From NCBI GenBank assembly GCA_963971305.1, contig OZ020306.1, positions 4,518,842 to 4,582,841 of the forward strand: a stretch of DNA of 64,000 nt, in the 5' to 3' direction. Position numbers and translations under genes: made by a program. Positions 19,235-32,628 of the stretch are shown here, piece by piece (position 1 is the first letter of the stretch; each line of letters begins with the position of its first letter). A model generated the notes under the pieces. That model was not told the origin of the DNA and ran no database searches. It was given only the letters and a program-made list of their open reading frames with translations. This DNA is from Arcuatula senhousia. Its lineage: Eukaryota; Mollusca; Bivalvia; Mytilida; Mytilidae.

Positions 19235-22130
19235 ACATTTATTATCCAAGTGACCATGGACCCTCCTATCCCCAATAACAGGCCATGGTCTTATTTTCCA
19301 TTTTCAGTAATTAGACCAAGGACCAACCCTCCCATTCCACCATAACAACACATGGTCTTACCTGACAGTTTATATCCATAAGACCATGGACCTTTCTATG
19401 CTATAATAGGCTCCAGACCATGGACCCTCTTAATTCCCATAACAGGCCATGGTCTTTTTCCCCATTTTAAGTCATAAGGCCATGCATGGACCATGCTATT
19501 CCTCAATAACAACCCATGGTCTTATCTGACAGTTTATATCTATAAGACCATGGACCTTCCTATGCTATAATAGGTCATGGACCATGGACCCTCCTAATTT
19601 CCATAACAGGCAATGGTCTTATTTCCCATTTTCAGTCATAAGACCATAGACCCTCCTATCCCCCATAACAGACCATGGACCCTGTCTTGATCCCAAAACA
19701 GGCCATGGTCTTATTTGACCATTTCAGTCATAAGACCATGGACATTACTATCACCCATAACAGGCCATGGACCCTGTCTTGATCCCATAACAGGCCATGG
19801 TCTTATTTAACCATTTCAGTCATAAGACCATGGACCCTCCTATTCCCATATCAGGCCATGGACCATTCTAATACCCATAACAGGCCATGGTCTTATTTAT
19901 CCCTTTTCAGTCATAAGACCATTGACTCTCCTATCCCCATATCAGACCATGGACCATTCTAATTCCCATAACAGGCCATGGTCTTATTTTACCATTTTCA
20001 GTCATAAGACCATGGACCCTCCTATTACCCAAAACAGGCCATGGACCCTCCCTTGTTCCTATAACAGGCCATGGTCTTATTTACCCTTTTTCAGTCATAA
20101 GACCATGACCCTCCCATCCCCCATAACAGGCCGTGGTCCATGGACCCTCCTTATTCCAATAACAGACCAAGGTCTTATTCACATAATTTCAGTCATAAGA
20201 CCATGGACCCTCCTATTCCCATATCAGGTCATGGACCATTCTAATTCCCATAACAGGCCATGGTCTTATTTATCCTTTTTCAGTCATAAGACCATTGACC
20301 CTCCTATCCCTATATCAGACCATGGACCATTCTAATTCCCATAACAGGCCATGGTCTTATTTTACCATTTTCAGTCATAAGACCATAGACCCTCCTATTC
20401 CCCGTAACAGGCCATGGACCCTCCCTTGATCCTATAACAGGCCATGGTCTTATTTACCCTTTTTCAGTCATAAGACCATGACCCTCCCATCCCCCATAAC
20501 AGGCCGTGGACCATGGACCCTCCTTATTCCAATAACAGGCCAAGGTCTTATTCACACAATTTCAGTCATAAGACCATGGACCCTCCTATTCCCATATCAG
20601 GCCATGGACCATTCTAATTCCCATAACAGGCCATGGTCTTATTTATCCTTTTTCAGTCATAAGACCATTGACCCTCCTATCTCCATATCAGACCATGGAC
20701 CATTCTTATTCCCATAACAGGCCATGGTCTTATTTTCCCATTTTCAGTCATAAGGCCATGGACTCTCCTATCCCCCATAACAGGCCATGGACCATAAGAC
20801 CCTCCTTATTCCCATAACAGGCCATGGTCTTCCCCATATTAGGCCATGGACTATGAACCATTCTTATTGCCATAAAAGGCCATGGTCTTATTTACCCGTT
20901 TTCAGTCATAAGACCATGACCCTCCTATCCCCATATCAGACCATGGACCATTCTAATTCCCAGAATAGGCCATGGTCTTATTTTCCCATTTTCAGTCATA
21001 AGGCCATGGACTCTCCTATCCCCCATAACAGGCCATGGAGCATGGACCCTCCTTATTCCCATAACAGGCCGTGGTCTTATTTACCCATTTTCAGTCATAA
21101 GACCATGGACCCTCTATCATCACAAAACATGCCATGGTCTTATTTGACTGTTATCAACCATAAATCATGAACCCCTCTATCCTCTCAAAACATGCCATGG
21201 TCTTTTTAGGCTGTTATCCACCTTAAGACCATGGACCCTTCTATTTTCTTTTAACATGCCATGGTCTAAATTGACTGTTATCATCTATAAAACCATGAAG
21301 AAGACCCTGGACCTGTCTTTTTTCTATCATATGCCATTGTCTTATCCAACTTTTATCAACTATAAGATCATGGACCCTTCTGTCCCCTTACAACATGTCA
21401 TGGTTCTATCTGACTGTTTTCAGACATAAGACCATTGAACCCTCTATCCACTTATAACATGTCATGGTCTTATTTGACTGTTATCAGCCATAAGACCGTG
21501 AACCCCTCTATCCTTCTAAAACATGCCATGGTCTTATTTGACTGTTTTCTTCCATAAGACCAAGAGCCCCTCTATCCTCTTATTATATGCCATGGTCTTA
21601 ACTGACTTTTATCATCTATTAGACCATGGACCCCTATATTTCTCCATTACATGCCGTGGTCTTATCTAACTGTTTTCATCCATTTAACCATGAACCCCTC
21701 TTCCTATTATAACATGTCATGGTCCTATTCAACTGCTACATCCATAAGACCATGTGTTACGCCACAAGACCATGAACCCCTCTACCACTCCATAATGTAC
21801 CATGGTCTTATTTGACTGTTTTCTTCCAAAGACCAAAAGCCCCTCTATCCTCTTATAATATGCCATGGTCTTAATTGACTGTTATCATGTACATGTATAA
21901 GACTCGACCCCTTTATTTCTCCATTTAGATGTCATGGTGTAAAATAATCCAACTTAGATCAACTATAAGAACATGGACCCCTCTATTCTCTTATAGCATA
22001 TCATGGTCATATCTAACTGTTATCATTCATAAGACCATAGAGATTTCTATCACTCCATCGTGACATTGTCTCATTTGAATGTTTAGCATCCATAAGAGCA
22101 TGAATTCCTCCATCTATCCATAGCATGTCA
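19235..22130 (+). repeat. Left subterminal satellite, about 65-bp unit with paired AAGACCATGG / CCATGGTCTT
   Basis: The typical unit is CATAAGACCATGGACCCTCC, then TATTCCCATAACAGG, then CCATGGTCTTATTT and a TTTCAGT spacer. The outer part (19235-21120) is more uniform. The inner part (21120-22130) has CCTCTATCCTCTTATAACAT and GACTGTTATCA spacers, the same type as the right array. Each unit has the TIR palindrome core as two inverted half sites. Confidence 0.92.
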
Positions 22131-22139
22131 TAAGCTATT

Positions 22140-23380
22140 TGATCCCTTTGTTTATTCAAATCATGTTGTAATGGTTTTTAATGACTAGTGATCCATAAGA
22201 GCATGTTGTTAATTGTCAAGATCAACATGATCAATTAGAACAGTAAATCTATTTTTTGCTTCATTTGACAATTTTTGAGAAAATTTTACTGATCATTCTG
22301 ATACAGGATGATTATGAACTAAAACATGCAGCCGAAGAGTAAATAAAGGTATCAGATAGGATCCAACATAAAACATTAACTAAGAACAAAGTAATAGACG
22401 ATGGAACCTATATAAAATGGCACAAATTTAAGCATCCACCATGGAAAACACCTTGCAGCCGTTAATGTGTCCAGTGGGATTAATTAATCTTCAACAAGCC
22501 TTCTTATTTATCACCAATGGGTTGTATTTTGCAACTTTGTATAAATTTGTATAAATTATATATTATAATACACCTATTTATATTTAGATTTAAGTTGCCA
22601 TGTCCTACTGTAAAAAGATGCCAGCCAAATTATGTTGATGTAATATGGAGTAGGCATTGCCTAAATGCGAGCATAGCTAAAAGGGACTACGTTTTTTTTG
22701 TTCTAAATGTCGACATTCAGGGATATCGCTATCATTTAATTTCAAATATTTCCATTTGCTTATTTTGGGGCGAGATGGTATGGGGCGATTAAGCTTCAAG
22801 ACACGTTAGTTTCGTACGTGCATATAACCAAGACGAAACGAGCAGCTTATGTGTATTTATTATTTTAAGAATACTATTTTCTTGTAAAAAACGCAATTTA
22901 TTATTTTTTTAAGCATTATTTCTTTTCTTATAAATTATTTTAACATTCACTCCGGACCTGTAAAAATAATAACCCTTTCCGGACCATAAAAAATCTAAAT
23001 CAGCATTAGCAAATTTCTCGCGGAAACAAATACCGTAGAGCTCTCGGCTCGAGCGGGCACTTCGTGCCCGCTTGCGAGCTATGCTCGCTACTAACAGTAC
23101 TTAAGTGTATCCAGCAACATGTATGACAGGGCCTAAAATAAAATTTCATTTGTTTGCCGTTTCCTCCCTACCCAGAAAAATTGGCCCTACCCAAAAAATT
23201 TTATTCAGGTTTTCGAAGGAAATTTTTTTTTATTGTCAAAACTATCAATTTCATGCAAAAATGTATGTAATTAACAATTTTATTTGAACGATATTTCTTT
23301 CATTAAATAAAAAAAATATTTCCCTACCTACCTACCCAATAAAAAATACTCCAGTAGGCAACAGCAAACAAAGAATTTTT
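22140..23380. other. AT-rich interior of the 23-kb element, no gene seen
   Basis: The only notable structure is a hairpin at 23053-23071 (GCGGGCAC TTC GTGCCCGC) in a locally GC-rich patch. The patch resembles bivalve dispersed-repeat ends. After it comes a stretch with repeated CCCTACC motifs. Confidence 0.5.
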
Positions 23381-23422
23381 ATGGCCCGACCACGTATGTG
23401 GATCGGACATATAGTTTTACCC

Positions 23423-23466
23423 TTGTCCGTCCGTCCGTCCGTCCGTACGTCCGTACGTCCGTCCGT
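23423..23466 (+). repeat. CCGT/ACGT microsatellite (gtccgtccgtacgtccg)
   Basis: A simple tetranucleotide run just before the 146-bp array; the unit gtcc/gtac recurs at the end of the 38222-38835 repeat as acggacggacag. Confidence 0.85.
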
Positions 23467-23469
23467 AAC

Positions 23470-24420
23470 ACTTTGGTTAAGTTCTTGGTTAAGGTCCATT
23501 ACTCAGATACTTGATGTTGGGGGTCAACGATATTTCACCACCAGATGGGTCTTGGGTAGGGCTACACCACCCACTAGAAATTAGGTCACTGTGACCTATA
23601 TTTTATGCATGAATGACTTCGGTTAATTTCTTGGTTAAGGTCCATAACTTGGATACTAGATGTTGGGGGTCAATGATATTTCACTACTAGATGTGTCTTA
23701 GGTAAGGTGACACCACCCACTAGAAATGAGGTCACTGTGACCTATATTTTACGCATGAATGACTTCGGTTAAGTTCTTGGTTAAGGTCCATAACTTGGAT
23801 ACTAGATGTTGGGGGTCAATGATATTTCACTACTAGATGTGTCTTAGGTAAGGTGACACCACCCACTAGAAATTAGGTCACTGTGACCTATATTTTACGC
23901 ATGAATGAACTTGGTTAAGTTCTTGGTTAAGGTCCATATCTCAGATACTACATGTTGATGGTCAATGGTATTTCACCACTTGATGTGTCTTGGGTAACAT
24001 GACACCACCCAATAAAAATTAGGTCACTGTGATCTATATTTTAAGCATGAACGACTTCGGTTAAGTTCTTGGTTAAGGTCCATAACTTGGATACTGGATG
24101 TTGGGGGTCAATGATATTTCACCACTAGATGAGTCTTGGGTAAAGTGACACCATCCACTAGAAATGAGGTCACTGTGACCTATATTTACGCATGAATGAC
24201 TTTGGTTAAGTTCTTGGTTAAGGTCCATATCTTGAATACTACATGTTAGGGGTCAATAATATTTCACTTCTCGATGAGTCTGAGTCTTGGTACATGGCAC
24301 CACCCATCAGAAATAAGGTCACAGCGACCTATATTTTACACATGAACACTTTTGATCAATTTCTTGGTAAAGGTCCATATCCCAGGTAATACACATTGAG
24401 GGTCAATGATATTTCAAGAA
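23470..24420 (+). repeat. 146-bp tandem array carrying ERE-like palindromes AGGTCANNNTGACCT
   Basis: Six units of about 146 bp (GGTTAAGTTCTTGGTTAAGG ... GTGACACCACCCACTAGAAA). Perfect AGGTCACTGTGACCT palindromes lie at 23583-23597, 23729-23743, 23875-23889 and 24167-24181. One-base-changed versions are at 24021-24035 (TGATCT) and 24316-24330 (CGACCT). The spacing is 146, 146, 146, 146 and 149 bp. Confidence 0.9.
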
Positions 24421-24429
24421 CGGGAGGGC

Positions 24430-25070
24430 CATCCTGTGGCTCATAGACACATTATCTAGTTTAATTGTGGCCCAGTCAAGAACAGTATACATAATGTTTC
24501 AGAGGTATATTATGATATTATTTGGAAATAAAACTACCAGATTTTAAGACATGCTAGATATGAGATTAATCACATTTGCCCTAACTTATCTTTAAATTTA
24601 AGTCCATTGCAAAAATTATGATGATTAATAAAAAAGATATTTGTTTATTGTTTCCTCTACCCTTACAAATGTATTTTCTTTATATTTCTGTTTAGGTGTT
24701 TTACACATTCACAGTTTATTAGTGACTGATATGGAATCTTGGCTAGTTTATGTTAATTTATACTTGTTTTTTTATATATTAAAATGTTTGCTTGATTCAT
24801 CCAATAACCATTGATGAGATTAAAAAAATAATAACAGATGGTATCAACAGAACACCATTATGAGCATGATAAGAGACAAAAAGAGACGTATTTTTTTCTT
24901 TAACATGTTTATTGAGGAAATTGAAGAGGCAATAACAGTGATACATTACTTTAAGATTTAAATTTGAAATATTGAATGACAGCATGAACAATAAAAAGCA
25001 ACTATTTGAAATGAGCAAATCCTGAAAAGCTATGATGATCTACACAAAAAATTGATTATTATAATTGTCA
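24430..25070. other. No gene seen
   Basis: AT-rich sequence without splice-supported ORFs or clear repeats. Confidence 0.4.
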
Positions 25071-25075
25071 TAGAA

Positions 25076-25283
25076 ACTGTTGATTCATTTATTTTCGTGG
25101 TTTTTAATTTTTGTGGTTTGATGAAAAGGGATCAGTTCGTGGATTCTAAAATTTGTGGAACTGAAGACTGCATTTATGTTAAACTAATTAAGCTTCCTTT
25201 TTGTGGGGTATCAATTTTCGTGGGTAAAGGTCAACCACGAAATCCATGAAAATTGATACCCCACAAATAATGAAACCACAGTA
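25076..25283. mobile_element. MITE-like element (ACTGTGG-type ends)
   Basis: The left end is ACTGTTGATTCATTTATTTT and the right end, in reverse, ACTGTGGTTTCATTATTTGT. The right half is also a hairpin, with TTGTGGGGTATCAATTTTCG near 25200 pairing with GAAAATTGATACCCCACAAA near 25249-25268. Similar short foldback elements are common in bivalve DNA. Confidence 0.6.
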
Positions 25284-25779
25284 CTTATTAAGTAATATAA
25301 AGATAACCATATTATTTTTTAACCATAAAACAGTATTTTGTTTGTCTGCATTTTCTCAATATTCTGCATGTTAATTCTTTTAATTACTTACAGATAATGT
25401 TGAAGACGAGACAAAAAGCTAATGAACTTTGGAGACCATTCATATAACAAAGACTAGAAGAAGATGATGACATTTCAATAATACACTACCCAGTAGATAC
25501 AAAAGGCTATCTCCTTTTTAATTTACATTATATCTTTATGTAGAATTATAGACAATTTTTATACCAGTGCATTATGCTACATGTATTTTATACAGATGAT
25601 GGCAGTCAGACTCTTAATTAATATCACAAGAAACAATTACAAAAACAGTTCATTACATTTACATTTTTCCCAGACATGACTTTTGACTCTTTAATCACTA
25701 ATAAACAGTCAAATAACAGGTTAATTTACAATGTTTTCCCCACATACATCAAGCAACTATTTTATACCGGGACATTTAC

Positions 25780-27650
25780 TGAATGTTTTTAATACCCAGG
25801 CATCATGACTGTAGATTCTTTAAACACTATGTAGCAATAGTTTTATACCAGGATTATTTTGAATATTATATACCCACGCACAAGACTGTAGATTCTTTAA
25901 ACACTAAGCAACAATTTTATACCAGGACAATTTTGAATATTATATACCAAGACATGACTGTAAATTCTTTAAACAATAGGCAACAATTTTATACCAGGAT
26001 AATTTTGAATATTATATACCCTAACATGACTGTACATTCTTTAAACACTAAGCAACAATTTTATACCAGGATAATTTTGAATGTTATATACCCACACATA
26101 TGACTGTAAATTCTTTACACACTAAGCAACAATTTTATACCAGGATAATTTTGAATGTTGTATACCCACACATGACTCTAGATTCTTTAAGCACTAGGCA
26201 ACAATTTTATACCAGGATAATTTTGAATATTATATACCCACACATGACTCTAGATTCTTTAAGCACTAGGCAACAATTTTATACCAGGACAATTTTGAAT
26301 ATTATATACCCTAACATGACTGTAAATTCTTTAAACACTAAGCAAAAATTTTATACCAGCTAGGATAATTTTGAATATTATATACCCACACACATGACTG
26401 TAAATTCTTTAAACACTAAGGACAATTTTGAATATTATATACCCTAACATGACTGTAAATTCTTTAAACACTAAGCAACAATTCTATACCAGGATAATTT
26501 TGAATGTTATATTCCCACACATAACTGTAGATTCTTTAAACACTTAAAGCAACAATTTTATACCAGGATAATTTTGAATATTATATACCCACACATGACT
26601 CTAGATTCTTTAAACACTAGGCAACAATTTTATACCAGGACAATTTTGAATATTATATACCCTAACATGACTGTAAATTCTTTAAACACTAAGCAAACAT
26701 TTTATACCAGCTAGGATAATTTTGAATATTATATACCCACACACATGACTGTAAATTCTTTAAACACTAAGCAACAATTTTATACCAGGATAATTTTGAA
26801 TGTTATATACCCACACATGACTGTAAATTCTTTAAACACTAAGCAACAATTTTTAACGAGGACAATTTTGAATATCATATACCCTAACATGACTGTTAAT
26901 TCTTTAAGCGGTAAGCAACGATTTTATACTAACATGACTGTTAATTCTTTAAACACTTAGCAACAATTTTATACCAGGATAATTTTGAATATTATATACC
27001 CTAGCATGACTAAATTCTTTAAACACTAAGCAACATTTTTTTACGAAGACAATTTTGAAAATTATATACCATAACATGACTGTTAATTCTTTAAACACTA
27101 AGCAACAATTTTATACCAAGATAATTTTGAATATTATATACCATAACATGACTGTAAATTCTTTAAACACTGAGCAACAATTTTATACTTGGACAATTTT
27201 GAATGTTATATACCCACACATATGACTGTAAATTCTTTAAACAGTAAGCAACAATTTTATACTAGGACAATTTTGAATATTATATACCCACACATGACTG
27301 TAAAATCTTTAAACACTAAGTAACAATTTTATACCAGGATAATTTTGAATATTATATACCCTAACATGACTGTAAATTCTTTAAACACTAAGCAACAATT
27401 TTATACTAGGATAATGTTGAATATTATATACCCTAACATGACGGTAAATTCTTTAAACACTAAGCAACAATTTTATACCAGGACAATTTTGATTATTATA
27501 TACCCTAACATGACTGTAAATTCTTTAAACAGTAAGCAACAATTTTATACCAGGACAATTTTGAATATTATATACCCTAACATGACTGTTAATTCTTTCA
27601 ATACAAAGCAACAATTTTATACCAAATAATACCTAAAAGTTTTATTACCT
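25780..27650 (+). repeat. 72-bp AT-rich minisatellite (about 26 units)
   Basis: The unit is AGCAACAATTTTATACCAGG, then ATAATTTTGAATATTATATA, then CCCTAACATGACTGTAAATT and CTTTAAACACTA. Variant blocks (CCCACACATGACTCTAG; TATACCAGCTAGGATAA) recur together, showing multi-unit duplications. 72 bp is 24 codons, so short frames stay open, but nothing suggests they are genes. Confidence 0.92.
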
Positions 27651-29110
27651 GACAAGACTAAAATTCTTTAAACTGTTAGAAACAATTTTGTAGCATGACA
27701 ATACTATGATTGTTGAAGTTGTTTTATCCAAATATGTCTGTAGACTTTTAAAAACCAATAAAGTTATTTTCCAGTTTGATACTGATTTTATTACTGACCA
27801 TGCATCTTAAAATCTCTGTAAGCCAAATTTTATACCCTTGCAAATAAGTCTTGGGCGTATAAAGGAAACACCATGTCTGTTTGTCTTTCTGTTCACATTC
27901 CTTGTAAGCCCAACTCCTCATAAACTGCTCAATGGATTTTAATAAACTTAACATGATAGCAGTACATCATATGGAGAATTTTTGTTGCTGTTGGATATCA
28001 TGCAGAAGAGATAATTGGACTTTCGTTTTTTTTTAAATTGATATATACTGTCCATATAAGCAGGATGTATTCCTTTATGAGCTAGCTCACAATGTTTCTT
28101 AAGAAGTTTCTAAACAAATATATACATTTACGATGAACTGTTATCAGCTTTGATAGTTTAATGTAAAACACTGAGAAATCAGAGATAGTGGTTCACATCC
28201 ACTTCAAAGCAGCAGTTCTCAAATTATCATCACTAAGAGAATCAAAACATGCAGTTGTATGGTGATTTTTGTTTTATAATTACATGTATATCCCCACTTT
28301 AAGAGAGAGGGCTTTATTGCAATCACCTTGTCTGTCCTTCTGTCTGTTCTGTACAAACTTTTGGAACAGATTTCTCTGCTCCTACTGTAGGGATTGATTT
28401 CTTCAGTACACAACAAAAAGTGTTTTGTATGATGAGTTGTACCCTGCCTACGCTCTTCAGGTCACTCATGCATCTACTTTCTGTTTTCCGAGCCGACTTA
28501 GACTTTTTAGGGGACAAAATAGACAGTTTTCTCCTTTTCTACTGAAGGGATTGATTTTAAAATTGGTTTACAGTTTTAGTATGCTGAGTTGTAACGTGCC
28601 TTCCTTTCCAGGTCAGTTGTGCATCTACTTCCTGTTTTCAGAATGGTCGAGTGCGAGTATCTTTAGCACAACTTGTTAGTGATCGATGATTGCACTAATT
28701 ACAGAGGCTGAACTTATAAGATGTTGCTCATTTTGGTATGCATTTGCTCTACACAATAAATACATAAAAAAAACTCAATGCTCACCATAAACAAGTTGAT
28801 CTGAAATATTGTTCTTTATTATAACTATCAGCATCTACTTGCAATGTAAAGAGAAATCCAAATCAAAAGCTACCAACATCCAACAATAACTAGTTTTAAT
28901 AGAAAATTTAATAAGCAAATAAAAGTTCAAGTGACAAGTTAAAGATCATTTACAAACCAAACTTTGTATACTTTTGAAAGCATATACAGTATTTTGCTAT
29001 TTGAAGAAGATAGACATAGTAAAAATGCAGTATAGATAAATAATACATTGTTTTATGCATCAAAATGATTACAGGGGTACTGGTATATTCCTGCTTAAAA
29101 AGGGGACAGC
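27650..29110. other. Repeat-derived sequence without a gene
   Basis: It contains bivalve-type dispersed-repeat fragments around 27840-27960 and 28300-28680 (ctgtctgtt, ctcatgcatctac, caggtcagttgtgcatctac). 28146-28214 is one arm of a distant inverted pair (see 35503-35571). Confidence 0.45.
28146..28214 (+). repeat. Arm 1 of a distant inverted pair inside the 23-kb element
   Basis: AGCTTTGATAGTTTAATGTA through ACTTCAAAGCAGCA; its reverse complement, with few changes, is at 35503-35571. Confidence 0.85.
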
Positions 29111-29830
29111 TGTGGATATCATCAATTGTTTGAAGTGTTTTGCCGGATTAAGAATCGATATGTTTGATTTTTATACTCAGTTGATATATGATTCTTGGCT
29201 GCCTGTCAGTAACTGTGAGTGTTCCCAAGAGAGTTCCTATACGTCTCGTTATTCTCGTATATTGCCACAGGGGCCCGAGGTTAGTTTTGGGCTAATGATA
29301 TATAGTATATTATATATCATTAGCCCAAAACTAACCTCGGGCCCCTGTGTATATTGCTCTTGTTTCAGGTTCTCTCTTGGTGAATTGAAATTTTATCAAT
29401 TTGAGTTTTAGAGTGTGTTTTTCAAATTTGTGTTTTGTACAGGATTACCAATAGGGGAACGGTTGAGCACAAAAAACTTGTTTAGACCCGCCACATTTAA
29501 TATGTGCGTGTCCTAAGCCAGGAATTCTCGTTATAGCTTTTGTTGGTCCCTGTCATATATCTGTTTATTGTACTATATCCAGAAGTGGGTCTTTCGTTGA
29601 TTATTTAGGGATTGGTTTTGAATCTTATGTATTGTCTTATTAGTCTTCGGGGATCAGCCACCTCTGGTCATGTTGAAGACTGCTGTCTGTTTTCCATCGT
29701 GATGTTTAAAATTGTTGGTTGTGTCTTGTACACTTATTCCACAGCTCGTAATCGTCCATATCCGTTCTTCCATCTGTGCATAATACCTACGGGTACCCAT
29801 TTCATATCTACAAGTGCTTATTAGAAAACT
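29110..29830 (+). mobile_element. Retroelement 3' tail, 5'-truncated (same subfamily as 60991-62220)
   Basis: It parallels 61670-62215: gtcagtaactgtgagtgttc, caagagagttcct, acccgccacattt, gtcctaagccaggaa, gtcatgttgaagactgct and cacttattccaca. No reverse transcriptase part remains. A foldback element (29266-29349) is inserted in it. Confidence 0.75.
29266..29349. mobile_element. 84-bp near-perfect palindromic MITE with 8-bp target duplication (hAT-like)
   Basis: The ends are CACAGGGGCCCGAGG / CCTCGGGCCCCTGTG and the two 42-bp halves are complementary except for one position. It is flanked by TATATTGC at 29258-29265 and 29350-29357. An 8-bp duplication with CA(C)AGGGG ends fits a hAT-type MITE. 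It sits inside the retroelement tail, so it is the younger insertion. Confidence 0.88.
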
Positions 29831-29938
29831 ATTTATAAGTTTCCATAACGTTTGTGACACAATGTAGATATGGTTATCTACAACAGATTTCCCAAATGCT
29901 TGTGACACAATATAGATATGCTTCTCCTAACGAACTGG

Positions 29939-30175
29939 CCATTTAACTTGAAGGGAGAGGGGGTTTGGTTTTTTCCTAAACAAATATTCTGAAAATTATT
30001 TTTGATGAAAAAAATATTTGGGCAGCATAGGGTAAGAAAAAAATTCTGAAGAAGGATTTCTGCCATAAGAAATAATGATAAAAATTAATCAAAAATATTC
30101 TGTCGCGACGCTTTCGCCAAAAAAAATTCTGACCAAAGCAAAAAAACAAAGCCCCCCCCCCTACAAGTTAAATGG
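29939..30175. mobile_element. MITE-like element, ends CCATTTAACTTG ... CAAGTTAAATGG
   Basis: The terminal inverted repeat CCATTTAACTTG(A/T)AGGG is followed by G/C runs. The interior is rich in AATATTCTGAAAATTATTTT-like sequence, with GTCGCGACGC near the right. A related copy in the opposite sense is at about 51028-51250. Confidence 0.65.
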
Positions 30176-30179
30176 TCCG

Positions 30180-31320
30180 TCCATAAACATAGCTTTAAAA
30201 TTTGATTGATATTTTGGGTCCTGTGAGCTCCCGATTTCCTTTTGCAACTTAGTGTCTGTCTAGTTGTTTCACTCTTTTTGAGTTTTTTTTTTTTCACGAC
30301 ATTTTTTACTTTACTAGACAAAAAGTAAGTTCAGTCTCGTGGGATCCTCTTGGTTTCATTTAAAAATTGTTCTACCTCAAACTGGATTCCTTGCATGGAT
30401 TTAATACTACAAATATATTTTACAGATGCATTCATAATTTTCTAATAAATCATAAGATGAAAAAGAATGAAATGCTAAAGTAATGCATTTCTTAAAGTTT
30501 CTTAAAGTTAATACATGTAATAAGTCAATCATTATATTCAATGTATATTAATGAAACTTTCATTCGAAAAGGGCGAAACAATACCGCCTTTTTTCCATCA
30601 TAGGTTTGTCGAAATTTGTGCGATTATGGTCCGCTTGGCCCGTCGACGGTAGGTTGAAAAAAAAACAAATCAAACTTTACGCTTCATAGTGATAAACATG
30701 GGTAATACCACTGCTATATAAGTCCTCATGTGAAATTATTGCACCAATAAAAGTAGGTTTATACAATTAGTCGTTTTGTTATGTAACACACGTGTAAACC
30801 AGATATACATACTAGTATACGATATTTGAAGTCTAGACCATTGCGATTTTGATGTCTCCCTCTATAAACTACATTTTTTTAACCCCCCCCCCCGGGTCAA
30901 GGTGGTATTGATATGCCTCATTCAATAATTTTGTTACGGCTATACTAACAGAAAGAGAAGCTAGCAAATATGGTAAAATGAGCAATAAACAAATATGGTG
31001 ACATTAGAAACTAAAAAAAGTTTCGATGATGATGAAATGTACATGAACAGCAATTTTAAGATCTACAGAGGAAAGCATCTAGTAGCATTCTTATAAACAA
31101 ACTCACAGAATTATCAACCAAAACGACATTTTCAGGATATAGAACAGTACTGTAACATGAAATTAGACAAGTAAAAACATGGGATATAACAAAGGTTCAT
31201 TTTGTCAGTCACATTTGAAAAAGGATGGTGTTAATGGAGCTAGTAACCTCTATCTCCCCATCTATAAAAGTTTAAAGTTTATAATCTCAAACAAAACACA
31301 CAATAAATATCAAATCATTT
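30180..31320. other. AT-rich, no gene seen
   Basis: No supported exon or tandem repeat; a C-run lies at 30883-30893. Confidence 0.4.
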
Positions 31321-31900
31321 AAAGAAGCAAAGAGATACTAATGGGGCATCGAAATATCAAAAGTCCCAATGGGCAAAGACAAAACCAGTAAACACGAAAG
31401 AAAACAGCACAAAGAAACAGACTACATAAAAACATATAAAAACACAAAAACAACTGAACAGCAATCAACAATGCGAACTCAAGTCGTAGCAAGAGTGTAC
31501 TCAGGTGCTCCGGAAAAGTAAGCAGTTTCTGCTTATACAGTTGCATGTGTACTTGTCGTGTTGCTTATGACCAATTCAACGTGTCAAATGCGGTAATGGA
31601 GGACAAAACCGTACCTTAATTATGACAAATAAACATCTGCACTCATCTTAGTATTTGTCTATAAGCGCATGATTTCTTAAGTGAAGACAACAACTGGGAA
31701 ACAACAAGATAACCCTATCGGTTAGAAATTTGTGTCAGACGTGACGCTCTTCCGAGAAAATCGTTGTAAATCCCACAAGGACTGGAATAACGAATCAGTT
31801 GTGATACGTAAACTCCATAAGCAGGAGAATGCGGAATTTTGCTACACAAGAAGGGAAAGTTGACGATTTGGAAAGTTGAAGTCATCACGTTTGTCATATA
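31321..31900 (-). mobile_element. 5'-truncated retroelement: RT C-terminal fragment plus 3' tail
   Basis: On the minus strand 31897-31718 encodes IVNFPFLCSKIPHSPAYGVY and VSQLIRYSSPCGIYNDFL, a hallmark stretch of a bivalve retroelement reverse-transcriptase C terminus (compare IVNFPFL...PAYGVYISQLVRY at 61117-61195). The tail to 31321 matches 1977-2325. Truncated and broken. Confidence 0.75.
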
Positions 31901-32620
31901 GCTTTTTTTAAAGTCTTTCCTGTGTGTCTGTTAATTTTCCAAATATAGATCTGAATATGAAGCAGACTTCTTAAAATCTGATGTGTCACTATTCTAAAGT
32001 TAATGGGGATAAATGAAACGGAGAAATCACCAAATTGGGAATACTTAGTGAAAGATCATCATCAATATAACTACGGGAAAGTTAGGTTAAAAGAGTCTAT
32101 GATCTTGTTTTGTGAAGAAGTGATTGTAAGTGTAAGAAGTTTGCTTGATGTGAATGAAGAAACAAATCAGCAAGCAAATGATTGTGCACAATTAGTGTCC
32201 ATTGAGCAATCCTGATTGTTTTCTGAAAACAAGTACATGTACAGCAAACTGACCAAATATGCTGTCTATAACATGATAACATGTGTATAAGAAAGTTACG
32301 CATGTCGATTATTTGGTCCTCTGTAAATTTATTCTTTTTTCTTAGACTCATTGATAGCAAAGTAAATCTTTGTGTAATCGACTTCTATATCTTTGTATCT
32401 TCGTAAAAGCCACATTGAATCAGTTGTGCCAATCATGATTTGAATAGAGAAGTAAAAAGTATGGATAAATAGAACGTCCTGGTGTTGTTACAAGATTAGG
32501 CTGATTTGGAGTTAGAATCTCCATCAGTTCTTTCATTTTTTTTAGGATTCACATTTGATAGACGCTACTTCTAGAATAACAGCAATCGAAATATTTCTTG
32601 ATACCGTCAGTATTGAAGTC
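31900..32620. other. No gene supported
   Basis: Short ORFs on both strands overlap each other and none is supported by splice sites. Confidence 0.35.
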
Positions 32621-32628
32621 AACAGGGC

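Noticed and set aside
19922..21170. ORFs with MDHSNSHNRPWSYL repeats
   Set aside because: Open frames of the left subterminal satellite only.
25783..27629. ORFs with MTVNSLNTKQQFYTRIILNI repeats
   Set aside because: The 72-bp unit equals 24 codons, so frames stay open by arithmetic; no start context or splice support.
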